Shown: positions 18,471 to 27,710, counted from the stretch's first letter. The stretch: 64,000 nucleotides of DNA from Kitasatospora fiedleri (GCF_948472415.1 NZ_OX419519.1:1674001-1738000), one strand, 5' to 3'. The notes: generated by a model from the sequence alone, not told the origin. Numbers and translations are program-made.

Positions 18471-19292
18471 TCAGTGCTTCAGGATCTTGGAGAGGAAGTC
18501 CCGGGCCCGTTCGCTGCGCGGGTCGGCGAAGAACTCCTCGGGGACGCGGTCCTCGACGATCCGGCCGTCCGCCATGAACACCACGCGGTTGGCGGCCGAC
18601 CGGGCGAAGCCCATCTCGTGGGTCACCACCACCATGGTCATGCCCTCGGCGGCCAGCGAGCGCATGACCTCCAGCACCTCGTTGATCATCTCGGGATCGA
18701 GCGCGGAGGTCGGCTCGTCGAACAGCAGCGCCTTCGGGTCCATCGCCAGCGCCCGGGCGATCGCCACCCGCTGCTGCTGGCCGCCGGACAGCTGCGCCGG
18801 GTACTTGGCCGCGTGCGCCTCCAGCCCGACCCGCTCCAGCAGTTGGCGGCCCTTGGCCTCCGCCTCGGCCTTCCCGCGCTTGCGGACCTTGACCTGGGCC
18901 AGCGTCACGTTCTGCAGCACCGTCTTGTGCGCGAACAGGTTGAAGGACTGGAACACCATCCCCACCTCGGCGCGCAGCTTCGCCAGGCCCTTGCCCTCCG
19001 CGGGCAGCGGCTGCCCCTCGATCAGGATGCTGCCGCTCTCCACCGTCTCCAGCCGGTTGATCGCCCGGCACAGCGTGGACTTGCCCGATCCGGAGGGGCC
19101 GATCACCACCACGACCTCGCCTCGGCCCACCACCAGGTCGATGTCCTGGAGCACGTGCAGCTGCCCGAAGTGCTTGTTCACGCCGCGAAGTTCGATCAGC
19201 GGTTCCCCCACCGGACCGCCCGGCACCCCTTCCGGCACCCCTTCCGGCACCCCTTCCGGTGACGCCCCGGCGCCCTCCCCCGGGGCCGTCAC
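18471..19292 (-). CDS. gluA: Glutamate ABC transporter ATP-binding protein
   Basis: Start GTG 19292 is chosen because it overlaps the TGA of the preceding gene (GTGA). 273 residues; ABC ATPase with Walker A GPSGSGKST, Q-loop VFQSFNLF, signature LSGGQQQR, Walker B LLFDEPTSALD and switch His VTHEMGF: full set, amino-acid importer class. The N-terminus carries three PEGV repeats coded by a 12 bp tandem repeat and absent from typical GluA, so the true start may be downstream, near the conserved LIELRGVNKHFG. Confidence 0.9.
   Translation of the reverse strand: MTAPGEGAGASPEGVPEGVPEGVPGGPVGEPLIELRGVNKHFGQLHVLQDIDLVVGRGEVVVVIGPSGSGKSTLCRAINRLETVESGSILIEGQPLPAEGKGLAKLRAEVGMVFQSFNLFAHKTVLQNVTLAQVKVRKRGKAEAEAKGRQLLERVGLEAHAAKYPAQLSGGQQQRVAIARALAMDPKALLFDEPTSALDPEMINEVLEVMRSLAAEGMTMVVVTHEMGFARSAANRVVFMADGRIVEDRVPEEFFADPRSERARDFLSKILKH
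19222..19257. repeat. Three tandem copies of a 12 bp unit inside gluA
   Basis: GGCACCCCTTCC occurs three times in a row (minus strand codes EGVP repeats). Being in frame it changes only the length of the N-terminal tail; a likely slippage hot spot. Confidence 0.85.
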
Positions 19293-19537
19293 CTGGCGCG
19301 CCGCCCCTTCAGCAGCCAGCCCAGCGCCGTCCCGGCCAGCAGCGTCGCCAGCAGTGCGATCCACAGCGGGCAGGTGACGGTGAACACCCAGAACTGGATC
19401 CTCACCTTCTCCAGGTTGGCGAACAGGAACCAGATCGCCAGCACCACGATGACGCCGATCCCGATGTACCGGGTCGGAATCCCCGCGATCTCGTTGCGCT
19501 GGGTGCCTGACGGAGAACCACCTGATGTCTTGGTCAC
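19289..19537 (-). CDS. LapA (DUF1049)-domain small membrane protein
   Basis: 82 residues from GTG 19537. A short basic N-terminus (TRYIG) leads into two membrane segments (IGVIVVLAIWFLFANLEKV and CPLWIALLATLLAGTALGWLL) ending GRRAR, the LapA-like arrangement, where the NLEKVRIQFWVF hinge is diagnostic. Its stop overlaps the start of gluA by four bases, so it is the first gene of that operon in this genome. Role unknown; family members affect envelope assembly in other bacteria. Confidence 0.78.
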   Translation of the reverse strand: MTKTSGGSPSGTQRNEIAGIPTRYIGIGVIVVLAIWFLFANLEKVRIQFWVFTVTCPLWIALLATLLAGTALGWLLKGRRAR

Positions 19538-19722
19538 CCCCGCAGTCTGCGCCCGCCCCGCCCACCGGCCACCGCGCCACCCCGCCGCCGGCCGCCATTC
19601 ACCCGCCCGTTCACCCGTCCGCGCCACATCCCCGCCGGGGCGGCCCCCGGCGGGCGGCGGACGGGTGGTGCGGCGGCGGGGCCCGCCCACTGGACCGCCG
19701 CCCCTCCCGTCGGGCCGTCACC

Positions 19723-19784
19723 TCTCCCCGGGTCTCCTCGGATATCTCCCCGGATCTCCCCGGATCTCCTCGGGTCTCCCCGGG
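19723..19784. repeat. Imperfect tandem repeat of a 10 bp unit
   Basis: About six copies of TCTCC(C/T)CGG(G/A) follow one another in the 250 bp gap between the LapA gene start and the end of the ABC exporter gene. The rest of that gap (19538-19722) holds no convincing gene. Confidence 0.75.
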
Positions 19785-19787
19785 CCG

Positions 19788-21560
19788 CTACCTCTCGTCG
19801 CGCCAGGACCGCCAGAGCGCCGCGTACGGCCCGCCGGAGGCCACCAGCTCCGGGTGCGGCCCGTACTCGGTGATCCGACCCTGCTCGACCACCGCGATCA
19901 CGTCGGCGTCGTGCGCGGTGTGCAGGCGGTGGGCGATCGCCACCACGGTGCGCCCGGCCAGCACCCGGGACAGCGAGCGCTCCAGGTGCCGGGCCGCCCG
20001 CGGGTCGAGCAGCGAGGTGGCCTCGTCCAGCACCAGGGTGTGCGGGTCGGCCAGCACCAGCCGGGCCAGCGCCAGTTGCTGGGCCTGGGCGGGCGTCAGC
20101 GCGGCGCCGCCGGAGCCGACCTCGGTGTCCAGCCCGTCCGGCAGCGCGTCCACCCACTCCTCGGCGTCGACCGCGGCCAGCGCGGCCCGCAGCTCGGTGT
20201 CGTCGGCCTCCGCCCGGGCCAGGTGCAGGTTGTCCCGCAGGGTGCCGACGAAGACGTGGTGCTCCTGGTTGACCAGCGCGACCTCGGTGCGCACCCGCTC
20301 GGCCGGCATCCGCGACAGCTGGGCCCCGCCGAGCGTGACCAGGCCCCGGCCCGGCGCGTAGATGCCCGCCAGCAGCCGGCCCAGCGTCGACTTGCCCGCC
20401 CCCGACGGCCCGACCAGGGCCACCCGGCTGCCCGGCTCGACGTCCAGCGTGATGTCGCGCAGCACGTCCGCCCCCTCGTGGTAGCCGAAGCTGACCTCCC
20501 GGGCCTCGACCCGGCGGCCGTCCGGGCGCAGCGCCGCGTCGGTCTCCGGCTCGGCGACCTCGTGGACGCCGACCAGCCGGGCCAGCGAGGTCTGCCCGAC
20601 CTGCAACTCGTCGTACCAGCGCAGGATTCGGGAGACCGGGTGCACCAGCGCCTGGGCGTACAGCACGCCGGTGGTCAGCCGGCCCGGGCTGACCCAGCCG
20701 TGCAGGGCGAACAGCCCGCCCAGCACCAGGGTGCCGAGCACGGCCAGCGCGTAGGTGCCGTCCACGGTGGGGAACCAGACGCTGCGCAGCCACAGCGTGT
20801 ACCGCTCCCAGGAGACCCACTCGCGGATCTTCCGGTCGGTCAGCTGCACCCGGCGGTCGCCGAGCCGCAGCGCCTCGACCGTCCGCCCGGCGTCGACCGT
20901 CTCGGCGAGCACGGTGTTGACCGCCGCGTACCCGGCCGACTCGTTGCGGTAGGACTGCGGGGCCCGGCGGAAGTACCACCGGGAGGTGAAGAACAGCAGA
21001 GGCAGGCCGAGCACGGCGGTGGCGGCCAGCAGCGGCGAGGTGACCAGCAGCGCGCCGAGCACCAGCGCCACCGAGACCACGGCGACCACCAGTTCGGGCA
21101 CCGCGTCGCGCACCGAGCGGGCCAGCCGGTCGATGTCGGTGGTGCCCCGGGAGACCAGGTCCCCGGTGCCGGCCCGCTCCAGCACGCCGAGCGGCAGCGC
21201 CACCGAGCGGACCAGGAAGTCCTCCCGCAGGTCGGCCAGCGCCTCCTCGCCGAGCACGCTGCCGCGCAGCAGCGACAGCCCGGTGAACACCGACTGCACC
21301 ACCAGCGCGGCCAGGTACCACCCGATCGCGGCGGCGATCCGCCCGCCGCCGCTCCCCGCCGACAGCGACTGCACCAGCGACCCGAGCACCGCCGGCCCGA
21401 CCAGCCCGGCCACCGTCGCCGTCCCGTGCAGCGCCACCACCGCCGCCAGGCCCCCGCGGTGCCGCCGCAGCAGCATCCGCCCGTACGCCCGCACGGCCGC
21501 GGTGGAGCCGACCGGCAGCGTGGTGGCCGGCCCCTGTTCGTGGATCTTCGGGGGCTTCAC
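19788..21560 (-). CDS. ABC exporter half-transporter with degenerate signature motif
   Basis: 590 residues: six-span type I exporter domain (about 30-320) fused to an ATPase domain. Walker A GPSGAGKST, Q-loop VNQEHHVF, Walker B TLVLDEATS and switch His IAHRL are normal, but the signature reads LTPAQAQ rather than LSGGQ. The preceding gene on the strand (21700-23691) supplies the opposite set, so the two must form a heterodimer with one working ATP site. Substrate unknown (lipid, peptide or drug). About 140 bp separate the two genes. Confidence 0.88.
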   Translation of the reverse strand: MKPPKIHEQGPATTLPVGSTAAVRAYGRMLLRRHRGGLAAVVALHGTATVAGLVGPAVLGSLVQSLSAGSGGGRIAAAIGWYLAALVVQSVFTGLSLLRGSVLGEEALADLREDFLVRSVALPLGVLERAGTGDLVSRGTTDIDRLARSVRDAVPELVVAVVSVALVLGALLVTSPLLAATAVLGLPLLFFTSRWYFRRAPQSYRNESAGYAAVNTVLAETVDAGRTVEALRLGDRRVQLTDRKIREWVSWERYTLWLRSVWFPTVDGTYALAVLGTLVLGGLFALHGWVSPGRLTTGVLYAQALVHPVSRILRWYDELQVGQTSLARLVGVHEVAEPETDAALRPDGRRVEAREVSFGYHEGADVLRDITLDVEPGSRVALVGPSGAGKSTLGRLLAGIYAPGRGLVTLGGAQLSRMPAERVRTEVALVNQEHHVFVGTLRDNLHLARAEADDTELRAALAAVDAEEWVDALPDGLDTEVGSGGAALTPAQAQQLALARLVLADPHTLVLDEATSLLDPRAARHLERSLSRVLAGRTVVAIAHRLHTAHDADVIAVVEQGRITEYGPHPELVASGGPYAALWRSWRDER

Positions 21561-21699
21561 GGCGTGCTCCTTCGGTTTCGACCGCGGTTGCGGCGACGAC
21601 TACGGCCACGGCTGCGGCCACAGCTACGACTGCGGATCGGCCGGACGTCCGGACGGCGGTCGGCCGCCGGGGCGGATCGGGAGCCGGACGGGTGCCCGC
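21561..21699. repeat. Spacer with GGC/CAC/TAC-type triplet-periodic sequence
   Basis: The gap between the two exporter genes contains a run (about 21572-21640) built from alternating TGCGG, CTACG and CCACGG units with a strict three-base rhythm. It reads as a Gly/Cys/His/Tyr-rich peptide on the plus strand (GCGDDYGHGCGHSYDCG) and as Arg/Ser-rich on the minus strand. No start or ribosome site supports a gene; it may be a degenerated triplet expansion. Confidence 0.4.
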
Positions 21700-23691
21700 T
21701 CACTCCGCACCCCCCGGCAGCGCCGAGCCCACCGGCACCTCGGCCGCCTCCGCCGGACCGCCCGGCCCCACCGCCCCCGGCGCGCCCACCGGCTCCGGCG
21801 CGCCGGTCTCCGGCGGCGCGCTCTCGTCCCGGGTGACGACGGCCCGGTAACGCGGCTCGGCGGCCATCAGCTCGCGGTGGGTGCCGGTGGCGGCGACCCG
21901 GCCCCGCTGGAGCAGCAGGACGGTGTCGGCCTGGTCGAGCAGCAGCGGGCTGGTGGCGAAGACCACCGTGGTGCGCCCGGCCCGCAGTTCGCGCAGGCCC
22001 GCGGCGATCCGCGCCTCGGTGTGGGCGTCGACGGCGCTGGTCGGCTCGTCGAGCACCAGCACCGGCGGGTCGGCCACCAGCGCGCGGGCCAGCGCGAGGC
22101 GCTGGCGCTGGCCGCCGGAGAGCGAGCGGCCGCGCTCGGTGATCCGGGCCGCCATCGGGTCGCCCGCGCATTCGGGCGAGCCCTCGACCAGCGCCTCCAG
22201 CGCGTCCTGCGCGCGGGCGGCGGCCAGCGCCTCGGCGGGTCCGATCCGGCCGGAGCGGGGGACGTCGAACAGGTCGGCCAGGGTGCCGGAGAGCAGTACC
22301 GGCTCCTTGTCGTGGACCAGCACCGCCGCCCGGACGGCGGCCAGCGGCACCCCGTCCAGGGCGACCCCGCCGAGCCGGACGGAGGGCTTGGCCCGCTCGC
22401 CCTCGGCGAGCACCGGCCGCCCGCCGAGCCGGGCCGCCAACTCCCCCGCCGCGTCCGGGTCCCCGCAGACCACGGCGGTCAGCCGACCGGCCCGGACGGT
22501 CAGCCCGCTGACCGGGTCGTGCAGGTCCGACCGCGCGGCCCGGCGCACCAACTCCGCCACCCCGGCCGAGCCGGCCGCCACCCCCGCGCCGTCCACGTCC
22601 ACCGCCCCGTCCGAGCCGGCCCCGCCCGGCACGTCAACGCCGCCCGCGCCGACCCGATCTGACGCTCCGTCACCACCACCCCCGGTCGCCCCGCCCTCGC
22701 GGGTCAGCGAGAGCACCTTGACCGCCCGCCCGGCGGAGACCCGGGCGACGCTCCAGGCGTGCGCGGCCTCACCGATCACCCGCAGCGGGGCGGCGAGGAA
22801 GGCGGTGGCACCGTAGACGGCGATCAGCTCGCCGACGCCGATCGACCCGTCGAGGGCCAGCCGGGCGCCGTACCAGGTGACGCCGATGACGAACAGGCCG
22901 GGCAGCAGCACCTCCTGGGCCTGCATCACCGCCCAGGTGCGGGCGGTGCGGACGGCGGCGGCCCGGACCCGCTGGGAGGCGGCCCGGTAGCGGCGCAGGA
23001 ACAACTCCTCGCCGCCGATGCCGCGCAGCACCCGCAGCCCGGCCACGGTGTCGGCGGCCAACTCGGAGGCCCGGCCGCCGAGCGCCCGCTGCTCGGTGTA
23101 GCGCCGCTCGAACGGCCCGAGCAGCGGCCACACCGCGGCGGCCAGCACGGGCACCCCGAGCAGCACGGCCAGCCCGAGGCCGGGCTGGCGCCACAGCACC
23201 ACGGCGCTGACGCCGAGCCAGGCCAGCACCGCGCCGCGCAACCGGGCGGTGAGCTCGACGTACCAGCCGATCTTCTCGACGTCGCCGCTGGAGACGGCGA
23301 CGATCTCGCCGGTGGCGATCCGCCGGCTCAGGCCGCCGCCCAGCGCGGAGGCCTGGCGGGCCACCAACTGGCGGACCTGGGAGGCGGCGTGGATCCAGTT
23401 CCACACCACCTGGCGGTGCACCAGCACCGTCATCGCGGTCTGCGTGGCGGACAGCAGCAGGGCGAGCAGCCCGGCCGTCAGCAGGGCGCGGGTGTCCCGG
23501 TCGACGACGGCCTGGACGCCGCGGCCGACCGCGACGGGCAGCGCGGCCATCGAGCCGAGCTCCAGGGTGCACCACAGCGTGGCGAGCGACTGGCCCCGGC
23601 GCTGGGCCCGGCCGAGCCAGCGCAGGAATCCGAGCGGTGAACTGAGGTCCGGGCTGCCGGGATCGGACAGCGGAAGGGGGACGAGCGGCAT
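21700..23691 (-). CDS. ABC exporter half-transporter with dead nucleotide site
   Basis: 663 residues from ATG 23691 (GGAGCGACC just upstream). Type I exporter membrane domain, an acidic Gly/Ala-rich insert (GGATGGGGDGASDRVGAGGV region), then an ATPase domain whose Walker A is lost (CGDPDAAGEL; no Lys), whose Q-loop Gln is replaced (VLVHDKEPV) and whose switch His is missing (VFATSPLL), while signature SLSGGQRQR and Walker B VLVLDEPTS are perfect. It complements the neighbour exactly: one consensus and one dead ATP site. First gene of the pair. Confidence 0.88.
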   Translation of the reverse strand: MPLVPLPLSDPGSPDLSSPLGFLRWLGRAQRRGQSLATLWCTLELGSMAALPVAVGRGVQAVVDRDTRALLTAGLLALLLSATQTAMTVLVHRQVVWNWIHAASQVRQLVARQASALGGGLSRRIATGEIVAVSSGDVEKIGWYVELTARLRGAVLAWLGVSAVVLWRQPGLGLAVLLGVPVLAAAVWPLLGPFERRYTEQRALGGRASELAADTVAGLRVLRGIGGEELFLRRYRAASQRVRAAAVRTARTWAVMQAQEVLLPGLFVIGVTWYGARLALDGSIGVGELIAVYGATAFLAAPLRVIGEAAHAWSVARVSAGRAVKVLSLTREGGATGGGGDGASDRVGAGGVDVPGGAGSDGAVDVDGAGVAAGSAGVAELVRRAARSDLHDPVSGLTVRAGRLTAVVCGDPDAAGELAARLGGRPVLAEGERAKPSVRLGGVALDGVPLAAVRAAVLVHDKEPVLLSGTLADLFDVPRSGRIGPAEALAAARAQDALEALVEGSPECAGDPMAARITERGRSLSGGQRQRLALARALVADPPVLVLDEPTSAVDAHTEARIAAGLRELRAGRTTVVFATSPLLLDQADTVLLLQRGRVAATGTHRELMAAEPRYRAVVTRDESAPPETGAPEPVGAPGAVGPGGPAEAAEVPVGSALPGGAE

Positions 23692-24095
23692 GGTCGCTCC
23701 GTTACGGGGACGGGACGGGCAGGGGAACGCCCGGACGGGACGGAACAGGACAGGGAGCAGGGAGAGCAGGGAGGACGTCCGGGCGGGGCGGCGGCCCGGC
23801 CGGGGGAACACGGGCGGGCGGCGTCGGTCGGCCGGGCCCGGTGCGGGCTCCGGCGCGTCGGAGGTGCGCGGCGGAAGGCGTGGTCAGCTCGTCACATGCG
23901 GTGAGCCTGGCCGTCACGCTGTGACGCACGCAACAGGTTTTCCGGCGGATCGGCCCGATCCGGCCGTCGGCCCCGTCCACTTTCATCCGTTCCGGGAACT
24001 CTCCGGTGCGGGGAATAAGCCGGAGTTCACCGCCGTTGCCACCGCTCCGGAAGCAGAGAAGCAGAAGCCAACCGCAACCGAAGGGCACTCCTTCC
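23692..24095. other. 404 bp divergent spacer
   Basis: Holds the promoters of the exporter pair (leftward) and the aldo/keto reductase (rightward). 23700-23790 is a purine-rich plus strand (GGGACGG, GGACAGGGAGCAGGGAGAGC). A small palindrome GTCACGCTGTGAC lies near 23912. No supported gene. Confidence 0.4.
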
Positions 24096-25006
24096 GTGAC
24101 CAGCACCCCCGCAGTACCCCCGACCACCTCGACCCCCTCGGCCGGGGCGGTCCCCGCGGTCCCCTCGATCGCACTGAACAACGGCGTGCGAATCCCGCAG
24201 CTCGGCTTCGGCGTCTGGCAGGTGCCGGACGAAGAGGCCGTCCCGACGGTGCGCACCGCGCTGGAGGCCGGCTACCGCTCGATCGACACCGCCGCGGTCT
24301 ACGAGAACGAGACGGGCACCGGCCAGGCGATCGCCGAGTCCGGCGTGGCCCGCGACGAGCTGTTCGTGACCACCAAGCTGTGGAACTCCGGCACCGTCGA
24401 CTGGTCCGGCGAGCAGGGCCGCGGCCGGGTGCTGCGCGCCTTCGACGAGTCGCTCGGCCGCCTCGGCCTCGACCGGCTGGACCTGTACCTGATCCACTGG
24501 CCGCGCCCGATGCACGGCAACACCTTCCTGAACATCTGGCGCGCCTTCGAGCAGCTGCACGCCGAGGGCCGGGTCCGCGCGATCGGCGTCTCGAACTTCC
24601 GGGTGCCGGACCTGGAGCTGCTGCTCAAGGAGGCCGAGGTGAAGCCGGCGCTCAACCAGATCGAGCTGCACCCCTACTTCCCGCAGGCCGAGCTGCGCGC
24701 CCTGCACGCCGAGCACGGCATCGCCACCGAGGCGTGGAGCCCGCTGGGCCAGGGCAAGGACCTGCTGGCCGAGCCCGCCCTGCTGGCCGTCGCCGCCAAG
24801 CACGGCCGCACCGCGGCCCAGGTGGTGCTGCGCTGGCACCTGCAGTCCGGCGTGATCGCCATCCCGAAGTCGGTCACCCCGCCCGCATCCGGGAGAACCT
24901 GGACGTCACGGGCTTCGAGCTGGACGCCGAGGACCTGGCCGCGATCGACGGGATCGCCACCGGGCAGCGGATCGGCCCGGACCCGGCCGCCTTCGACTGG
25001 AACTGA
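24096..25006 (+). pseudogene. Aldo/keto reductase, frame broken near the C-terminus
   Basis: NADPH-dependent carbonyl reductase of the AKR5 (2,5-diketo-gluconate reductase) type. From GTG 24096: ALNNGVRIPQLGFGVWQVPD, the catalytic Asp (SIDTAAVYENE) and Tyr, Lys in VTTKLWN, His in LYLIHWPRP, and ALNQIELHPYF, all in order. At CCCC 24877-24880 one C appears missing: the next 42 residues, TPARIRENLDVTGFELDAED to DPAAFDWN, continue in the other frame and give a normal 303-residue enzyme. The cofactor-phosphate RIREN motif lies in that part, so as written the protein would lose NADPH binding. Probably a sequencing error. Confidence 0.85.
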
Positions 25007-25052
25007 CGCCCCGTCCGCTGACGCAGAGTCAGCAGGGAGCGGGTCCGTGAAC

Positions 25053-25094
25053 GTCGGAAGGGGCCGACACCCGAGGGTGTCGGCCCCTTCCGAC
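25053..25094. terminator. Bidirectional hairpin terminator
   Basis: 19 bp perfect inverted repeat (GTCGGAAGGGGCCGACACC, 25053-25071; complement at 25076-25094) with a CGAG loop, between two genes that converge (reductase from the left, MarR from the right). No T-tract. Confidence 0.85.
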
Positions 25095-25170
25095 ACGTCC
25101 CGGGCGGTGCCGCGTGACCGTCCGGGGCGCGGTCGCCGCCCGAACGACCGGGCGACGCTTTGCAGAATCG

Positions 25171-26067
25171 TTACAGCCGGGCCGCCTTCGCGAGCAGGGC
25201 GAGCGCCTGCGCGTGCTCCTGCGGCTCCAGCGGGGAGAGCAGCGCCTCCTGGACCTCGCGGACCCCGGCGGTGGAGCGGTGCAGCAGCTCCTGGCCGGTC
25301 GGGGAGAGCGAGAGCAGGTTGCGGCGCCCGTCCGAGGGGTCGCGGCGGCGCAGCACCAGGCCGCGCCGGACCAGCCGGCTGACCATCTCGGCCATCGTCG
25401 CCTTGTCCAGCGAGGCCAGCTCGCCGACCGTGCGCTGGTCGGCGCCCGGCTCGGTCTCCAGCGCGTCCAGCACCGCGTACTGAGGTGCCGTCAGGTCGGT
25501 GCCGACCTTCTCCGACCAGAGCTTGGTGTGCACCTGCTGGGCGACCCGGATCAGGTAGCCGATGGCCCGCTGGGCGTCCAGCGTGGGCCGGGCGTCCCCC
25601 ATCACGGCGACCGCGGAGGGCTCCAGCCGGGCTATCCGGGCCATCACCCGGACGATCTCCTGCTGCTCCTCGGGGCTGAGCGGCTCGAACAGGGTCCGCT
25701 GGACCCGGACCACGCCGCCGGTCGCCTCGCGGACGGCCTGAGCGCCGTTCTGCGAGAGGGCCAGCAGCTTGCGCCGGCCGTCGGCCGGGTCCCGGCGGCG
25801 GAGCACCAGGCCCCGCCGGACCAGCCGGGCGACCATCTCGGCCATGGTCGCCTTGTCGAGCGAGGCCCGTTCGCCGACCGTGCGCTGGTCGGCTCCGGGC
25901 TCCAGGGCCAGTACCAGCAGCACCGCGAACTGCGGGGCCGTCAGCTCGGTACCGACGTATTCGGACCACAAGCGGGTGTGCACCTGCTGGGCCACGCGGA
26001 TGAGGTGACCGGGCGACTGCTGCAGTCGGCCGGGCACGCGGGTTGTCGGGATCTCCCCCAGCACCAT
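25171..26067 (-). CDS. Tandem double-domain MarR family regulator
   Basis: 298 residues from ATG 26067 that consist of two MarR domains joined head to tail. Both halves carry LIRVAQQVHT(R/K)LWSE, the winged-helix core GADQRTVGE(R/L)ASLDKATMAEMV(A/S)RLVRRGLVLRRRDP and the wing D(P/S)DGRR, and are about two thirds identical. MarR proteins normally bind palindromic DNA as homodimers of a single-domain chain, so this one may be a covalent pseudo-dimer. The short N-terminal leader (TTRVPGRLQQSPGH) resembles the linker before the second domain (PTLDAQRAIGY), which supports a gene duplication and fusion. It faces fabG across 411 bp and may control it and itself. Confidence 0.9.
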   Translation of the reverse strand: MVLGEIPTTRVPGRLQQSPGHLIRVAQQVHTRLWSEYVGTELTAPQFAVLLVLALEPGADQRTVGERASLDKATMAEMVARLVRRGLVLRRRDPADGRRKLLALSQNGAQAVREATGGVVRVQRTLFEPLSPEEQQEIVRVMARIARLEPSAVAVMGDARPTLDAQRAIGYLIRVAQQVHTKLWSEKVGTDLTAPQYAVLDALETEPGADQRTVGELASLDKATMAEMVSRLVRRGLVLRRRDPSDGRRNLLSLSPTGQELLHRSTAGVREVQEALLSPLEPQEHAQALALLAKAARL

Positions 26068-26478
26068 GAAATCCGTCCCGGTGTCACGCCCGGGTGTGTG
26101 TGGGACACCCGAGCGGGGCAGTAACGGCGAGTGAGCATCCCGCTGTGAGTGAGGACGCGCCGGCCGTGCAGCCGGTGGCTGCTGGCGCACACTATACAAA
26201 CGGTCGGCCTGGACTGGCAGGTAGGGGCGCAGAGTAGTCGCAGGTTCGGCGAAGTTGGCATATTTCCCCCGTATGTCGGGTCCACGACCAATCCGGTTCA
26301 CCCGCTCGGCCGCTTCTCGCCCTCACCCTCCGTCACCTGCGGCGCTGCCCCTGGTCGGAAACCCTACCCGTCGGTAAGGTTGCCGGGCTGCGCTGTGCGC
26401 ACCCCCTTTATTTCTCATCCACGGGTCACCGGCCCGCGCCGGTCCCGTCGTCCGACTTCGAGAGAGACGAGTACGAAG
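26068..26478. promoter_or_regulatory. Divergent control region with CGGGTGT/ACACCCG palindrome
   Basis: 411 bp between the MarR fusion and fabG. An inverted repeat CGGGTGT (26091-26097) and ACACCCG (26105-26111) with a seven-base spacer lies 24 bp upstream of the MarR start, where an autoregulatory operator is expected. Around 26190-26275 the region is A+T richer (CACTATACAAACGG, CATATTTCCCCCGTATG). No convincing gene. Confidence 0.5.
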
Positions 26479-27264
26479 ATGACCGAGCAGAGCACGTCCG
26501 TGACCGCCGACGCTCCGGTGCGGGTGGCCGTCGTGACGGGTGCGGCCCGTGGGATCGGAGCGGCCACCGCGCTCCGGCTGGCCGCGGACGGTTACGCCGT
26601 CGCCGTGGTCGACCTGGCGGAGGACGCCGCCAAGGACACCGTCGAGGCGATCGAGGCCGCGGGCGGCCGCGCGCTGGCCGTCGGCGCGGACGTCTCGGAC
26701 GCGGAGCAGGTGCAGGCCGCGGTGGACCGGATCGCCGCCGAGCTGGGCACCCCGGTGGTGCTGGTGAACAACGCGGGCGTGCTCCGCGACAACCTGCTGT
26801 TCAAGATGTCCGAGTCGGACTGGGACACCGTGATGAACGTCCACCTCAAGGGCGCCTTCCTGATGACCCGCGCGGTGCAGAAGCACATGGTGGCGGCCGG
26901 TTTCGGCCGGATCGTCAACCTCTCCTCCTCCTCCGCCCAGGGCAACCGCGGCCAGGCCAACTACTCGGCCGCCAAGGCCGGCCTGCAGGGCTTCACCAAG
27001 ACCCTGGCGATCGAGCTCGGCAAGTTCGGCGTCACCGCCAACGCGGTCGCCCCCGGCTTCATCGCCACCGACATGACCGCGGCCACCGCGGCCCGGGTCG
27101 GCATGGAGTTCGAGGCGTTCAAGCAGGCCGCCGCCTCCGCCATCCCGGTCCAGCGGGTCGGCGTGCCGGACGACATCGCGCACACCATCTCCTTCCTGGC
27201 CTCCGAGGGTGCCGGCTTCGTCTCCGGCCAGGTCATCTACGTCGCGGGCGGCCCGCTCGACTAG
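26479..27264 (+). CDS. fabG: 3-oxoacyl-ACP reductase-like SDR
   Basis: 261 residues. Classical short-chain dehydrogenase: cofactor loop TGAARGIG (20-27), LVNNAGVL, catalytic Ser in VNLSSSSAQG, Tyr162 and Lys166 in YSAAK, and C-terminal SGQVIYVAGG typical of FabG. It reduces 3-oxoacyl thioesters with NADPH. The enzyme sits outside the main fatty-acid locus, under apparent control of a divergent MarR, so it may serve a degradative or specialised pathway. ATG 26479 follows GAGAGAGACGAG at 26459-26470. Confidence 0.87.
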   Translation: MTEQSTSVTADAPVRVAVVTGAARGIGAATALRLAADGYAVAVVDLAEDAAKDTVEAIEAAGGRALAVGADVSDAEQVQAAVDRIAAELGTPVVLVNNAGVLRDNLLFKMSESDWDTVMNVHLKGAFLMTRAVQKHMVAAGFGRIVNLSSSSAQGNRGQANYSAAKAGLQGFTKTLAIELGKFGVTANAVAPGFIATDMTAATAARVGMEFEAFKQAAASAIPVQRVGVPDDIAHTISFLASEGAGFVSGQVIYVAGGPLD

Positions 27265-27436
27265 TCGGACGGCCGGACGGGCGGCGCGCGACACGCCCGC
27301 GGCGCGTTCGTGGTGCGCCGCCCGGGGCCCGGGTCCAGACTCGATGGCAGACCTCCCGCCGCCGGCCCGGCGGCGGGCGCGCCCCGTCGGAGGGGCCGGG
27401 CCGGTCCCTCCGACGCTCCACCCACGGAGGATCTTG

Positions 27437-27628
27437 ATGACCGATTCCACGGACAGCGAGTCCATGCCGACGCCCGACAACCTGCTGCACACCGGGGCCG
27501 AGCACCCGGTCGACCCCGAGGACCTGGTGATGGCCTCGGGGCGCACCCCCACCCCGAAGCTGCTCGCGAAGGCCAAGAAGCAGCTGGAGGAGCAGGGCGC
27601 GGCGGCCGTCGAGCGGCTGCTGCCCTGA
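27437..27628 (+). CDS. Small conserved hypothetical protein
   Basis: 63 residues with an acidic N-terminal half (DSTDSESMPTPDNLLHTGAE, VDPEDLVMASGRTPTP) and a basic/acidic helix (KLLAKAKKQLEEQGAAAVERLLP). A perfect GGAGG lies six bases before ATG 27437. Small streptomycete protein of unknown role; no membrane or metal motif. Followed by a large hairpin. Confidence 0.75.
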   Translation: MTDSTDSESMPTPDNLLHTGAEHPVDPEDLVMASGRTPTPKLLAKAKKQLEEQGAAAVERLLP

Positions 27629-27651
27629 ACCCGGCGCCGCCCGTTCGAATC

Positions 27652-27710
27652 GGCGGCCGATTTCCCGGAAGCGACCCGGAAGTGACCTGGGTCACGGGAA
27701 ATCGGCCGCC
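27652..27710 (+). terminator. Nested inverted repeat / terminator
   Basis: 15 bp arms GGCGGCCGATTTCCC (27652-27666) and its complement (27696-27710) enclose a second palindrome GTGACCTGGGTCAC (27682-27695). Located 24 bp after the stop codon of the small gene, so termination is the simplest role; the inner palindrome could also bind a protein. Confidence 0.65.
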
